A DNA stretch of 64,000 bases from Lepidostoma basale (lineage: Eukaryota; Arthropoda; Insecta; Trichoptera; Lepidostomatidae), in the NCBI GenBank assembly GCA_022606425.2, contig JAHDVF020000883.1, positions 186,001-250,000 of the forward strand, read 5' to 3'. Position numbers and translations under genes: made by a program. The stretch's first letter is position 1; each line of letters begins with the position of its first letter. This document shows, piece after piece, positions 45,115 to 58,000 of the stretch. The notes under the pieces are model-generated. The model was not told the origin of the DNA, ran no database searches, and worked only from the letters and a program-made list of their open reading frames with translations.

Positions 45115-45199
45115 GTGTCTTTGACCGGTTTCCGCAGCTCGCTTCCATCTTCATCTACCAGAAGATGGCAGCGAGCTGCCGAAATCGGTCAAAGACACA
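45115..45199. repeat. Hammerhead-like palindrome (GAAACCGGTC family)
   Basis: Compact hairpin with 38-bp arms (tgtgtctttgaccggtttcc and complement). Each strand reads GAAGATGG-AGCGAGCT-GC-GAAAYCGGTC with one change in the CTGA box. The spacer is only about 8 bp. Confidence 0.7.
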
Positions 45200-45668
45200 T
45201 AAAAAATATTTGAACAAAACTTAATATCTGTAAAAATACCTCGGAGAGTTTGTCACTCAACGGAATCCTTGGAATGAAGGATCTCAACTTGGAGGCAAGA
45301 CTATACAACACTTCTGACAATACTTCCTGGGCAATCGCTGGTGGATAGGCATGAAACATTAGTGGATTTTAACTAAATATACATTTAAAAAGATTTTTTA
45401 CAATTATTTTTATTTTCATTATTTATAAACTGTAAATCCTTATTGTTCAACTTTATCCTATACAAAATTTACACAGTAGGTATTCATATAGCCGGACCCC
45501 GTGAGGCTGGCAGTTTTTAGAAAAATCAAAACCTATTTCCTTTTTGGAAATATGTTAGAAGTACATAATAAAGACTTACCATATAAATGATCGTGCTTCG
45601 TTTATGCCTTCTACCTTGGATCCTAAGTATGCGACACCAACACCATGTTTCAAAGGTGTTTACATTAA

Positions 45669-46289
45669 CCCTTACCACTCCATTATTTTTTAATATTGTT
45701 TGTCAGCCTAATTTAAATAATGTCAAAATATTTCTATTGATAGGTAGTTGCAAAAAAAAATCGTTAAAAATTCATTTGTGATTTATTCATTAAATAAAAA
45801 AACAATTTACAAAAAACATTATGGGCTACTTATAGTTTTGCATAGTATGGTATTTTTTAAGACAATCTTCTGGATGGAGACCAGGTTTTCTGGAACAGGT
45901 CTCACAAAACCACAGTTTCCAGTCTTCCCCCTGGAATCTTTCTGTTACTGCACACAGTACAGTCTTTAGAACCTTTGCCCAGTTTCGCAATGAAGTGGGG
46001 CTAATGGAACTCTAATCGCACCTCTGCATGATGTATCACGCCATTTTAGGTTATGTGAATTTGCAAGAATTATTTTGTAGTAAAATAAAAACGGAAAACA
46101 GTCAAAATCTTTTTAAAACGTGAAATTAAATGTTTTTAACAAATAATCACCAGAAACAACACGTGTCAAGTTTTGCGAGCGAAAATACACCGCGCGCGCA
46201 AGTCTTATCTTGTCGGCCGCCAGCCGACAACTGAGTTGTAGCGTACATATAGCCATGTCGGCTGGCATTCCACAAAGGAGTGGTAAGGG
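45669..46289 (-). mobile_element. piggyBac derivative keeping the transposase C terminus
   Basis: TTAA at 45665-45668 and 46290-46293 flank inverted ends CCCTTACCACTCC / GGAGTGGTAAGGG. On the minus strand, 45830-46000 encodes the Cys-rich C-terminal domain: CAVTERFQGEDWKLWFCETC, then SRKPGLHPEDCLKKYHTMQN. This matches the piggyBac CRD; a frameshift lies at its start. The rest of the transposase is gone. Confidence 0.88.
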
Positions 46290-46689
46290 TTAATAAAGAG
46301 GGAAAATTAATACTAGGGTTCTTATAATAAGCTACGTTCCAGTATACAATCCAGTGGAACCTCTCGTAACGAGTAATTCGCATCATGAGAAAAAAATAAC
46401 AAGGGTATGTATCAATGAGCTTGCGGAAGAGCACAGTCAAGAGGTGACCAATGAAGGGCATAGGGAGTTGCATTGTGTTTCACAGCAAGAAGTTATGAAG
46501 GAGGAGGAAGTAGCAGAGATGAAGAGAATCTTCTGGTGTAATAAGAGATAAGGTAAAGTAAAATCTGAGAAACTGTTGCATACTTTCAGTTAGTCAAACA
46601 TGTGCTAATAATTATTTCAATTTTCATATGAAGCACTCACTTTGTGGTTAGACATTTTAAAATTATAAAATAAAATAAAACCTTTGTAT

Positions 46690-46845
46690 TTAACCAAGGT
46701 ATGGTTATTATATTTGATGCCAACTAGTTTGACTTAGATCCTAGCTTCATCGGGGCAGTATAACATCTCGTAAGTTGTTATACAGCCCTGATGAAGCTTG
46801 GGTCCAAGCCAAACTAGTTGGCATCAATGATGATTATTTAATTTT
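46690..46845. repeat. Hammerhead-like palindrome (gatgccaactag family)
   Basis: Arms aaccaaggtatggttattat...gatgccaactagtttgactt and its imperfect inverse. The plus strand reads CTGATGA-AGCTTGG-GT-CCAAGCC-AAACTAGTT (GAAAC decayed to CAAAC). Related to 56698-56789. Confidence 0.65.
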
Positions 46846-47109
46846 GTGTCACTGGTAGACCAAATGTTGGCAAAATCTGGGAATATTAGAGAAATTATGA
46901 ATGGGCCATAAGCTATTAAGTATATCTGTCACGGAGAGGTTACTCTAATAAAACTTCTCGATAAACAAATATTTATCTTTTCCAGAGAATCACGAAATGC
47001 ATGGTCAGATAGGTTAGGTCCAAGATCATAAAACATCGCTTCTGCTTGATCCTTTCAATCTGTTTTCATATTCAAAAGTGAGCACACATCGAGATTGTAT
47101 TGCTTGGAC

Positions 47110-47524
47110 TCGCCAATGTCAAATCAAATGAAATCAGTTTATTAACTCAAAACCCATTACAAACAGGAAAATGTTTAAGGCCTATTGAGTACAGGTAAAA
47201 TATTATAAAAATACATCATTAGGAAGACAAGATACTTTCTAAAGTCAAGAGTATTTGTCCCCTGAATGTACCTTCACTAATATGAAAGACGTCGATCTCC
47301 GAGGAGACCGCATTCAGCAGACTAATTGCTCTTCCCACCGGTGTCACCAGAGGCAGATTGGTTCTGGTGGCCGGTAGGTAAAACAATCTGTGCTGTCGCT
47401 GTCGGAGAAATCTATCAGGGACAAAAAGACCAACACCCTCTAGCACGGCCGATTTCTCGAAATATCCCCTGATTAATTTAAAGGAATGGGTTATGAGATG
47501 CCCATCTTTTCGAACGTTAAACAT
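47110..47524 (-). mobile_element. CR1/Jockey LINE 3' end
   Basis: Minus frame: HLITHSFKLIRGYFEKSAVL, LFVPDRFLRQRQHRLFYLPA, TPVGRAISLLNAVSSEIDVF. Tail aaatcaaatgaaatcag at 47110. Closest to the copy at 355-470. Confidence 0.85.
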
Positions 47525-48129
47525 CCACCCTGAAGATCTAACACAAACACTGTAGGCACAGAGGACAATGAGTAATTACTAGGGCTCTGAATTATATTCG
47601 CAAAAAAATTCAAATATGCTTTTATGTGTGCTAAAATTTTCTTTTATATTCTCTAACCTTATTATATTTACTGTTAACAAGATGAAATGAGATCTTATTT
47701 GTGATAAACTATTTATTGTGTACATAGTACAATTGTATTTTTTGAGGGGATGATTCAGTCGGTCTTTTACAAGAATTTTGTTTAGGCGGTCATGACGACG
47801 ACATCTCAACGTCAGCCGAGACATAGAAAACATGGCACACATTCCACCGCGAGCGAGATGGAAGCGGTGTATAGGGTATCATCTCCTTGAAAACCGTCAC
47901 ACAACTAAAATCTTTAACGAATATTTCTTGTCGCTAAAATTAGATCATTCATCTCAGGTAAACAAATGACATGCACCATTTTAGGATAAAACACCTTCAA
48001 ACAGTCTCCGGCATTCAACATACAAGTATAGACTGCACTGTCAGATATCAGGGCGCATATCTTGTCTGCCATATCCAGTTATCCTTGCTACAACAGTTGC
48101 AAGTTCAAAACGGTGATTACAACAATATG

Positions 48130-48350
48130 GGCAAAATAAAATATGCCACTTAAAGCTCTGTTCACTTTGTTACCGCCACTAGCTCTTCTTTCCACATCGC
48201 TGTCCATTTGACAATCCGCTGTGAACATGCCACCTAAATATACAATTTCAATAACCAGCTCTAGCTCCAGCACAGTTATGTTACAAAATGTCATTTCCTA
48301 TTCCCTTTTGAAAACCACCTTCTTTGACTCTTCGATATTCATCATTTATT
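48130..48350 (-). mobile_element. RTE LINE RT fragment
   Basis: Minus frame LELVIEIVYLGGMFTADCQM, then DSDVERRASGGNKVNRAL: the block just after YADD in RTE RTs. Confidence 0.7.
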
Positions 48351-48609
48351 CGTTTTCCTTGCACCTCAAACGTCCTCGATACGGAGGCTTATAATCTGTC
48401 TGCACTTATAGTAATTACCCAAGTCAAGATAATGAGTATCAATAAGTAAGTTGAGGGGTAAGTTAAGAATTGAAAATTGAATGCAAATATAAATAATGAT
48501 AAATTAGAGGATTTATGAAGGTAGAAACTGAACCAGTTAAAAATAAACACATTTAATATGAGACCTGACGCAATTGCCTGACTGATCAACATTTACATCA
48601 GGATCATTT

Positions 48610-48896
48610 GGAAAGGTGTATTTTGAGTCTCAAATCTAAACTCCGATGGATTCTCAATGCAATTGAGGTCTGCAGGAAGATTGTTCATTTTGTGGGAAGA
48701 GAGCGTTTTAACAATCTTCCGATCCCAAGACTTTGCTTATTGCAATTAGACTGCCTCAGATTCAGTTTCTCTGTGATGCAAAGTTCAGGTATATATACGA
48801 GTATATGCTGGTGCCATTCCATGCATTGTATCCTTTCTGGACATTTCAGTCAATGAAGCTTCTTAACAAGGTGAGTGCTAATGATGCATATCCTCA
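48610..48896 (-). mobile_element. L2-like LINE fragment
   Basis: Minus-strand equivalents of FKSKL..., GP..WN and the LHW-region (ccagaaaggatacaatgcat). Decayed. Confidence 0.5.
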
Positions 48897-48900
48897 TTAA

Positions 48901-49542
48901 CCGTTTTAGTGCTGAGATTTCATCTTGTATGTATGCTAAAATTGATGAAGACTTTCTTTGCAAAAATTGTCATTTTTATTAGGTGTGTACAAAATCAACA
49001 AGATTTTTCTCAAATAAAACAGCATTTTATGCAAATGTAATTTAAGAAAAAAAAAAACAGAAAATTTTTATTCACATAAATGTTTCCCAACACATACACC
49101 ATGCAACCTTGATAAGCTCGTCATCATGGGCAAAGTGGAGGGAAGGCGACCACCGAGCCGCTGGATCTGACTGGTCTCTCATTAGCTGCAGAGACTGACG
49201 GGTTTTTCGGGTCAGGGTGGACACGACCCTCAATCATGAGGAATACAATCTGTATAACGCGTGCAAATGAGCGATGAGCATGTTATTTCTTCCCCCTCTT
49301 TATCACACACAACACAGCGTCCAAGTCGATTCTTATTGCCTGCTGACTTTTCCTAAGGTAAGGGCCAAAACAATAGGTTTTAACAAAAAATGTGTTTCTA
49401 TTTTTCACTCAAAATTTATGAATATTACGACACGATCTCCCAGCTCGACCGCCAAAACACAGACTTCATTAGCAGTATATTGACGGTCCGTACTTTTGGT
49501 AAAGTATACCAGTCAATATTTGGATTCTCAGCACTCTAAAGG
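48901..49542. mobile_element. piggyBac-type MITE, sister of 5881-6524
   Basis: TTAA (48897-48900, 49543-49546) and ends CCGTTTTAGTGCTGAGA / TCTCAGCACTCTAAAGG. An RTE-type LINE tail (KLVIMGKVEGRRPPSRWI, 49095-49260, +) lies inside it. Confidence 0.85.
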
Positions 49543-49575
49543 TTAAAGTATAGTCTGTAGCCACGCTCAGAATGC

Positions 49576-49965
49576 GTGTTTACGTCATGCTCCTATAGCA
49601 TGCATATCACACTTATCGATTTCTTCAGACTTATCAGGCGATTCTTTGAAAACTCCGATATCTTGGAGGCTACCCATATTTATGTTCCGGATGGTTATCT
49701 TCGACAGCGTCAGCACAGACTGTTTTATCTCCCAGCATGCAGAACCAACCTGCCTCTGGTGATGCCGGTGGGTAAAGCAATCAAACTGCTAAACATGATT
49801 GCTTCGAAGATCGATGTCTTTCATATTTGAGTATTATGTATTCCTAGTGTCGAACCATCTCTCATGCGTTCCTGGTATTATATATTTATTATGTTTTACC
49901 TGTTCTCAATAGATGCCTTAAACTATAATTGTTGTTTGTAATATCTTTTGAGAAAATAAACTTAA
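49576..49965 (+). mobile_element. CR1/Jockey LINE 3' end
   Basis: IDFFRLIRRFFENSDILEAT, YVPDGYLRQRQHRLFYLPAC and VMPVGKAIKLLNMIASKIDV, stop at 49830, then a 3' UTR and tail. Same subfamily as 16415-16940. Confidence 0.85.
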
Positions 49966-50145
49966 TAGAGAATTCCTGTTGCGTAGTATTCAGCATGTTC
50001 CAATTATTAGGTATTGTATGCAGCAGCTAACGTGTTGGGTTATATATCAACTTCTGGCACACCATTTATCAGCCTTGCTGCCGCTTTGAACCCAGACAGG
50101 AGTTGAGATAGACTCCATCGCAGTGACCTAGTTGTGACATATATA

Positions 50146-50940
50146 TTAGGTGGACCAGGAATTATACCAGTTTACATCTGATCCACTTCAAACCACTGAA
50201 GAATTAAGTCAGAAACTCGGATCTTCTTGGTGCAGTTTTATTTAAACCGGATTGAGAAAGTACATAAGATGGGTATTTGGATGCCGCACGAGCTATCCGC
50301 CGCTAACAAAGAAGCGCACATGAACATTTGCAGTTCTTTATTATCATAACAAATAACCCACTGTTTTTTGACACAACTTGTGACAGGAAATGAAAAGTGG
50401 ATAATTTATGATAACGTAAGGCGAAAAAAACATTCAGACAGCAAAGCCAAAACTAACACTAAAAAAGATTCTACTGTGGGTATGGTGGAATATTCGAGGT
50501 ATCATTCACTTTGATTATTAAAACTAGGTAAAACAATAATGTCAGAAGTTTATTGTCGGGAATTGGAGAGTCTCGACTTGGAAGTTGAAATAAAATCTTA
50601 AATTTAGTCAACCAAAGTAGATTAATACTTTACTTAACAAAAATGATCCATGAAAAAATCTAAAAAGATAAAGTGTTATACCTCACCCTCCATATTCACC
50701 AGCCCTGGCTCCATCCGACTATCATCTATCTTTAAAAAAAATTATCCAAAATGTGGTCGATGTTGAATATTACCTCATCCAGTATTTTAATTCAAAACCA
50801 CTAGATTTTTATGAAAGGGGAATTGTAAATACACAAAATAAATGCAAAGAAGTTATCAATAACGGGTCAATTTTATAATTTTGGCAAAAAAAATTGAATG
50901 CGACACTTCAAAATAATGGTTAAATTCCTGGTTCACCTAA
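50146..50940 (+). mobile_element. Decayed mariner (mori-like) with TIRs and TA target
   Basis: Ends TTAGGTGGACCAGGAATT and complement of TTAGGTGAACCAGGAATT, flanked by TA. Frameshifted transposase text: HKMGIWMPHELSAANKEAHM, LVTGNEKWIIYDNVRRKK (first catalytic Asp replaced by Asn), EYSRYHSL and YSPALAPSDYHL. The Asp of the usual SPDLAPSD is Ala here. Inactive. Confidence 0.88.
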
Positions 50941-50949
50941 TACATGTAT

Positions 50950-52048
50950 TTAAAAATACAGAGTTCAGTAATTGGGTTGAAATGAAAGAGGATATCAATT
51001 AAAATGATTTATTTCCATAGGGGCAATACAATTGTTGCGCAACAAATATTTACACTATCACTTACCTAGTGAGCACCCGCCACGTTCATCCACTCCCGCT
51101 CCCACTGGCGGCGCCCGGTGCGGCGGCCCCGCTCAATTAACAATTACAGTACATCCTAGAGTTACACATCCTAACAAGCGCGCCTCTCCTCCGCCTCTAC
51201 AGCAAGCTCCCCACTCCTCCCTTCCTTCCCTCCACTCTCCACCACACACCACTCTGTATGCAGAAAGGTGCACATTCTAAATATACGTGGAAATGCCCAT
51301 TTTAAGAAAAAACAGTTTACTTATTTTTGTAGGAAAATATACATTTTTAAAGAAAACTTAACATTAACCCCTCCTCTCCCCTCCATACACAAAAAACTTG
51401 GGTTAACATTAAAAAATAATTTTATAATGTTAAGTATTGTGACTATTTAAAACTTGTACTGATAAGTTGTGTATTTAGAACACTCGAGAGTCAAAAATAT
51501 TATTATAAAAAACATAATACCATTTTTTTTAAATAATTCCAAACAGCATATTTAATTTGTCAGATATTCTCAAAAAGTCCACTCGTGTTTGAAAGATTAA
51601 AAAACAAGACGACAATGTCCTTATTTAGTGTACTCCAAAGATTGATGTAGATTATAAATAGATTAATTCTACCCGAGGACGGCAGTCTCCTAGCCGTGTC
51701 GTCATCTTCAGACCGTTGGCTGAAGGCGTGCTTTTTTAGCCTGACGTTTTGTCATAAAAACGATTTGAAACTTTTTCTGGAGAGTTGAAAACAAAAGCGC
51801 AGTTTCTATTTTCTCATCTCAGATGATAGTTGCAGAGTAAAGGTCGCAGTACGAGGGCCGCCACGAGCAGCGGGCAGCGCTCGAGTCCAGTATTGTAAAA
51901 CTAACTATTCACGGCTGGAGAGAGCGTCGTAGAACCAAGTATACACCACAAGAAATAAAAGTTATTTGGCCTTTCCCAAGTAGACGTGTAGAAGATCATG
52001 ACACGGTATAATTAGTAACTAATGTGAGGAGTCTTGCGCCGGGCCGCC
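50950..52048 (-). other. Downstream of the hnRNP U-like stop; probable 3' UTR
   Basis: No ORF. A minus-strand AATAAA is at about 51009-51014, which could end the transcript. 51660-51715 carries a minus-strand hammerhead-like half-site (CTGAAGA-T-GACG...CGTC, GAAAC lost). 51090-51250 is C-rich. Confidence 0.4.
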
Positions 52049-55000
52049 TCACTTCTTGCCAGCATCCGACTGCGCTCCCGTATTGCCCACGGTCCCCAGG
52101 GCTGTGGCATAACCCTGCAACAATAACATACCCCTGTGAGTCTCCAGGGAGCATAATTACACTTTAAAGTGTATATTTGATAACAGTGGGAAAACAGGAA
52201 ACTATTTAATGACTGTCAGACAGAGCCCCAGATAATTAAAGTAGTTTCCGGAAGTATTTTCCCAACTCAAAACATGGTGCATCTACTTTGGCAAATTTGA
52301 AACAAGATTATGGATATCTAGTAATTAAGATACTGTTGGGTATATCGTATCACCCTGTTTCTTTCCATATCTCTAAGATTCATGTAACACAATAATATTT
52401 TATATTGTTAGTGTTAAAATACCCATTTTTGTAAACCATCATCTTCATTGCTTTATATAGATTCCCCTATTCCTCTGGCCCAGAGGTGAGTCCAGGGGGA
52501 CCTAGCAAGCGGACTCTCCTCAAAGTATACCTCTCCGTTGGTACCGGACCAACTGCGGGGCCATTGAATACACGGTCAGATAGTGTATGGCACCATGCTT
52601 GGGGCTCATTTATAATTTCTCCAATATTCCAAGATTACGCTAAAATTTGGACTGGCGGCGACATCTATTGGTGTACACAAAATTAAATAATCTATCAACT
52701 AGTTACACGATACATAATACAAACTGAATGTTTCATAAATGTCATAAATATCTTACTACTCGAGAGATTAAATGGTGTCCTTGACAAATCTCCTGTCCAA
52801 TTATTATATTAATTTATAATAAACAAAAAATGTACTAACGTGTTGGGCGTAGGCTTGTGCGTACTGCGCCCATATCTGGTGCTGCTGTGTGGTGGCCTGC
52901 TGTTGTTGCTGCTGCTGCTGCTGTTGTTGTTGTTGTTGTTGCTGCTGCTGCACTGCCCCGCCCCCGGGGCCCGCGCTCACCGCCTTGTTGCCTGCGCCTC
53001 CCGCACCCCCCGCTCCGCCAGCGCCCCCAGCCCCGCCTGCCTTGCCGTACTGCTGAGGGAGTACACATTAGATCACTTCACCTACTATCAGTGAGGCTTG
53101 GGATTATTCATTATTGGAAAAAGATTAAGCTTTTAGTTATTAAGCTGATAACAACCCTGAGCTAAGCTGATGACATTAGGCACATTGTAAATATATCTTC
53201 ATAATATCCTCAGAACAATCTGTTTCCAAGTGCAAAACTATTCAAATGAAATAAGATTGTGTGTCCCAAGTTATAGAAGCCTGTTTATTATACGGATGGT
53301 ATGATGTACATACCTGCGTCCACTGGGGTCCCCAGTAGCCTTGCTGGCCGGTCCACTGATTCCAGTTGGCCTGGTCCCCCTGGGCCCCGCCGCTGGCCCC
53401 CGCCTGACCCTTGCCTCCTCCCCACTGCCCCCCGCTGGCGCCCTGCTGCGGCCAGTTGCCCCATTGGTTCCAGTTACTCCAGTCTGAAATACGGGACCAT
53501 TTATACTAAAACACTTCCAGTGCTGAAACTTCACAAGAGGAGTACAGTAAAAGTCCGATAATTCGACATTCAAGGGACCGGATTACCCAAAAAAAAAATT
53601 GCGCCAACTGCTGCGCCTCAGAACATCACGGCTATTTTATCGTTCTGTCAAAATAATAATTATAATGTCAAGTGTTCATAATACTAATAACAAAAGTGTT
53701 TGGATAGCATAATGACGTTTTTGCGGGTCAAATGGCGGTTTGAAATCAAAATCAACTCTCATACGTATAAAAAAAACCTATATAAAAATTAATACAGTGA
53801 AACCCGGATTTCACATTTTCCCGCCATTTGGGTGTAATTATTTCAGTCCAGATTTATTTTTGTACATTTTTTTCCCGCAATACGCGAGTTACGCGCGCTT
53901 GACACATTATTTCGGTCGTGATTGGTCAGCGAGCGACGTTGCGATTGGTCAACAGACATCTTTCAATTTTAGTCGTTTTTGTTCTATCGTTATCATTCGG
54001 TTTATTACGCTTTTGACATTCGAGATCGTGTTTATATAGTTTTTAGGTTTATTGTTTTGTTTTATTCTTTTAGTTTATAAATTTTCTTCCTTTTTATATA
54101 CTCATTCTGAAGTAATGTCTCAACAAAAAAAACTTTTGTCTAGCTTTGGAATTTCTCCGAAAGCTTTGTGAAAGAAATATTGCTAATTTATAGAAAAGAA
54201 ATGATGGATACACGAAAGATGCTGAGTATATATATGTAAATGTAATAAAGATATCCTTTTTACACTGTGTTCTCATTTTATCGCTTTGCACTTTTTTAAC
54301 GCGTGATATTTTCAAGAGAAATACGCAATATATAGATATCTCGCTTGCACTTACGTATTTAAGCGCTCGAAACGGATTCTTTCTCACGTGATGTGAGAAA
54401 GAATCCGTTTCGTCAAAATCTCACATTTTGAATTATTAGAATTGTGGGTATATTTTGACGAAAAACATTACGAATTATGAAATATGCGATATTTCGATTT
54501 AACGGTAGAATTTACTATGAAAAGTAAATTTTTGGACCGAGCAAATTATGAAAATTAGGAATTATCATTGTTGGAATTAATGGACTTTGACTGTAAATTA
54601 ATACAAATGAAAACGTCTGTTTTATACAGTGGTAAAACTAATCCTAAAAGTGTAAATAGGTGAGGTGAACGCACTCTGTCCTCCCCAGGTGGGCCAGGCC
54701 CCTCCCCCCTCCTGCTGCTGCTGCTGCCAGCCCCCCGCCTGCTGCGTCTGGCCCCAGCCCTGCTGCTGGTGCCCGCCCCAGCTGCCCCCGCCTCCACCTC
54801 CCCCACCCCCACCCTGCTGCCCGCCGCCTGCCTGGTTCTGGAATATAATCAACCTCGTCTCACATCCGGGGTACACAATTGTTCTACATCTCCAACACCT
54901 TGACTGAGTCAGCTCTATTGAAATTAAATATTCAGCAGCAAGGATCACATGAACAAGACTCACCCGGTTGTAGTTCTGGCGGCCCATGGGAGGCGCTGCG

Positions 55001-58000
55001 CCCCCGCGCATGGGCGGTGGCTGGGAGGGAGCAGGGCGGCCGTAGTTGCCTCCCGCCCCGCCCCCCCTGACGGGGCCTCCCCCGCGTGGCTCGGGGCCGG
55101 GCGGGCGGCGCGGCTGCTCCGAACGGTTGTCTCGTCCTCCCCCCCTGTCATTCACATATAATTATTGCTCTGTCTACCAGGAACAGACCCAATATTTACT
55201 ATTTCCCATTTTCCTTATACTATTGACATTAAGATTTTTGCTGTTATATTCCATTCTGTTACGAGCTAAAATAAAATAACTGTTAACCTCCTATGCCAGT
55301 CCCGGTTGGATGGGCCTAGGAGGTGAAGGAGCGAGGCTGACAAAAGGGCGTCGCTGTGCCCTATAACAGCTTCGGGAAAGTGGTGAGTACCCTTCCACGC
55401 TATATCTACTTTGACATGTTAAATGTCAGACCAGGACCACAATTCAATGGTGTGATGGAAGGTTCTGATGAAATGAAGACTCATACATTATGGGACATTT
55501 AATAATGTCCTAGCTGGGTGAATAATGCCACTTCCATAAGATATAATAAACATAATTTTATCACTATTAAGTATAATTGCGTAGATTTTCACAGTTGGCA
55601 GCAATATGTTTGATGTGTTTTTGGGTAACACCGTGTGATTTCCCCTTCTCGGCCTACGTTTCGGAGATCGTTGCAGTCTCCATCTTCAGGGTAATGACAT
55701 TACGATCTCCGAAACATCGGTCGAGAAGGTGAAATCACACGGCGTTACCCAAAAACACACCAAACATACTATTAAATATGATCATTATAAATGTGTCAAA
55801 GGGAGTTTTTGATTCCAAATTGGTTGTAACATAAAAAATAATAATTAGGCTAATAGCTCACCTCGAGGGTGCTTTGACAGTGTTGTTTAATCATGAGAGC
55901 TGCATGTGGCACCAGCAATCAGATAACCGTAGTTTACATTTTATGCGATATTTTGAAAAGGTGGGTTTTTTATGTGAGATTTAAAATCTGTCGGCCAGGA
56001 CAATGACTGTCCAGAGATTGAATACTATAATGTATTTTAAAGAGCTAAGTTAGGTGTGATATAGTCTTGTGCTCTGCACACAAGTATGAACAATCTCAGC
56101 TACACGAACTAAGCTAAGGTAACATAGCTTAGCTCTTGCTCAGGATGCCACATGCGGTACATGACACGTGCAACAATAATACCTTGGTTCAATAGTTGTA
56201 TAGCAATGTACTCACCGTCCGCTGGACCAGCGGTCTCCTCCGCGGAAGTGCTCGCGCGGGCGGTTGTCCCGGCCCTGGTCGCGTCCTCCCCAGCCGTCGT
56301 TGCGGCCCCCGTCCCAACCACGGGACCATCCCCCGGGGCCTCCTCCGCGACGGTCATCTGCGGTGACATTGCAACCATTACCTCACTGACAAGGGACGGG
56401 CCTCACAATACATGTATATTTCCTCAATTTAGTTCAATTGTATAAAGTACGCCTATCTTATCAATGTACTGGTTGAACGTATGAGATACAGACCTAGGAC
56501 CATAAGCTTTTGTACAAAATTTAATGTTTTCCCAAAATTTATTAAAATCCTATTTTCTTTTTTATTTATGAATCAGTTTTTACAAATCTTCTAGTAATTA
56601 TAAAATTAAATTTATCTTTCCATATGAAGCACTCACTTTCTACTCGAGACATTTTAAACTTACAGATATAAAATAGCACTTACTATTTAACTACAGTACG
56701 GTTATTATAAATGATGCCAACTAATTGTTATAACGCTCTGATGAAACTTGGGTCCAAGTGAAACAAGTTGTAATCAATTATAATAACCATATTGAGGTTA
56801 AATACAAAGTGTTTAAATATTTTATATCGAAAAGAAAATGCATCCTTCTGAGTTTTGAAAAAAATACCTTTTAATTGTGTTTCCATATTTATATTTTTAA
56901 TTTAACGATTAAGTTTTGTTACCCTGAAAGCTGAAGTAAGTAAGAAAGCGAGCCAGAGAGGCCGGCGCTAGTAGTGGAAAGATACCTCTGCGGTCATTCC
57001 TCCGGAGGGGTTGCATACCGAGGGGCCGAGGCGGGGGCCGCTCGTAGCGGGCGCGCTCGTCGGGGCGGCGGCGCGGGGCCATGGCGGCGCGGGGGCCGCC
57101 TGCGCGGGGCCGAAGCCCGCCTGGCGCCCCTCCTGGTTGTAGCGCTCGATGGTGCGCCGCGCATCCTCCAGCTTCTGCTCCGAGAACACCACCTCCTCTA
57201 GCCACATGCACTTCTCCGGCAGCACGAAGTTGGCTGCAAGCATCAACACACACATTACTACGCTGCATTACACCGCCTATACACGCCACCACAGCTAATC
57301 TAAACACTCTTGTTTCTTCAATAATTATCTTATTGGAATGAAAATGTCTCTTTTATAAATAGTTTATGAGAATAACACGTTTCCACATTTTTAAGGCACT
57401 ATCAAATGACTATTGTAAATAAATATCATTTGATAATGTCTTGGAAGAGTGAAACATGCCATTCCTATAAACTATAATAAAACTTCTAGAAAACAATAAT
57501 TTGTATTAATTTAATTGATTTTACTTTTATGCTAATTATTTTTGGTAAAGCTGGACAGATTCATTTTTTTTAACAGACTATAATGAGGCTGGCTATATTT
57601 GGATTAAAAATAAATTGGTTCCAAACTGCGGCCGACTACATTTGCAGCTTATATTTGATGAATGTATCTTATAAACCTTTTTACTTCATACTTTTGTATG
57701 AAGCACTTAATTTGTGGTGTGACAATTGACATTATTAAATATAATAATTATACACTTGAATTTTTTTTTGTATAAATCACTTTATTTTTTCAGTGTCTTT
57801 TGTAAACATGATGAAGCTCTGGCAGGAGTGAAACCGGTCAGTGGTTGTAAAGAATAAAGTGGTTTATATATAAATTTGCCAAATGTATTATTATTACTTT
57901 TAACTTCAGTTCCTTATTACTAAACTGATGACCTTGTACTATCTCTCTAAACTGTAAATATAGACGACTGCAGTTCCAGACAATTATTTTTTACTCCAAA

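Noticed and set aside
54665..55161. Plus-strand Pro/Cys-rich ORFs
   Set aside because: They are antisense to the RGG and Gln/Gly exons of the hnRNP U-like gene.
56109..56378. Ala/Thr-rich reading of the exon at 56216-56357
   Set aside because: It follows the frame of the uncorrected previous exon but does not match the phase of the next exon; the RGG frame does.
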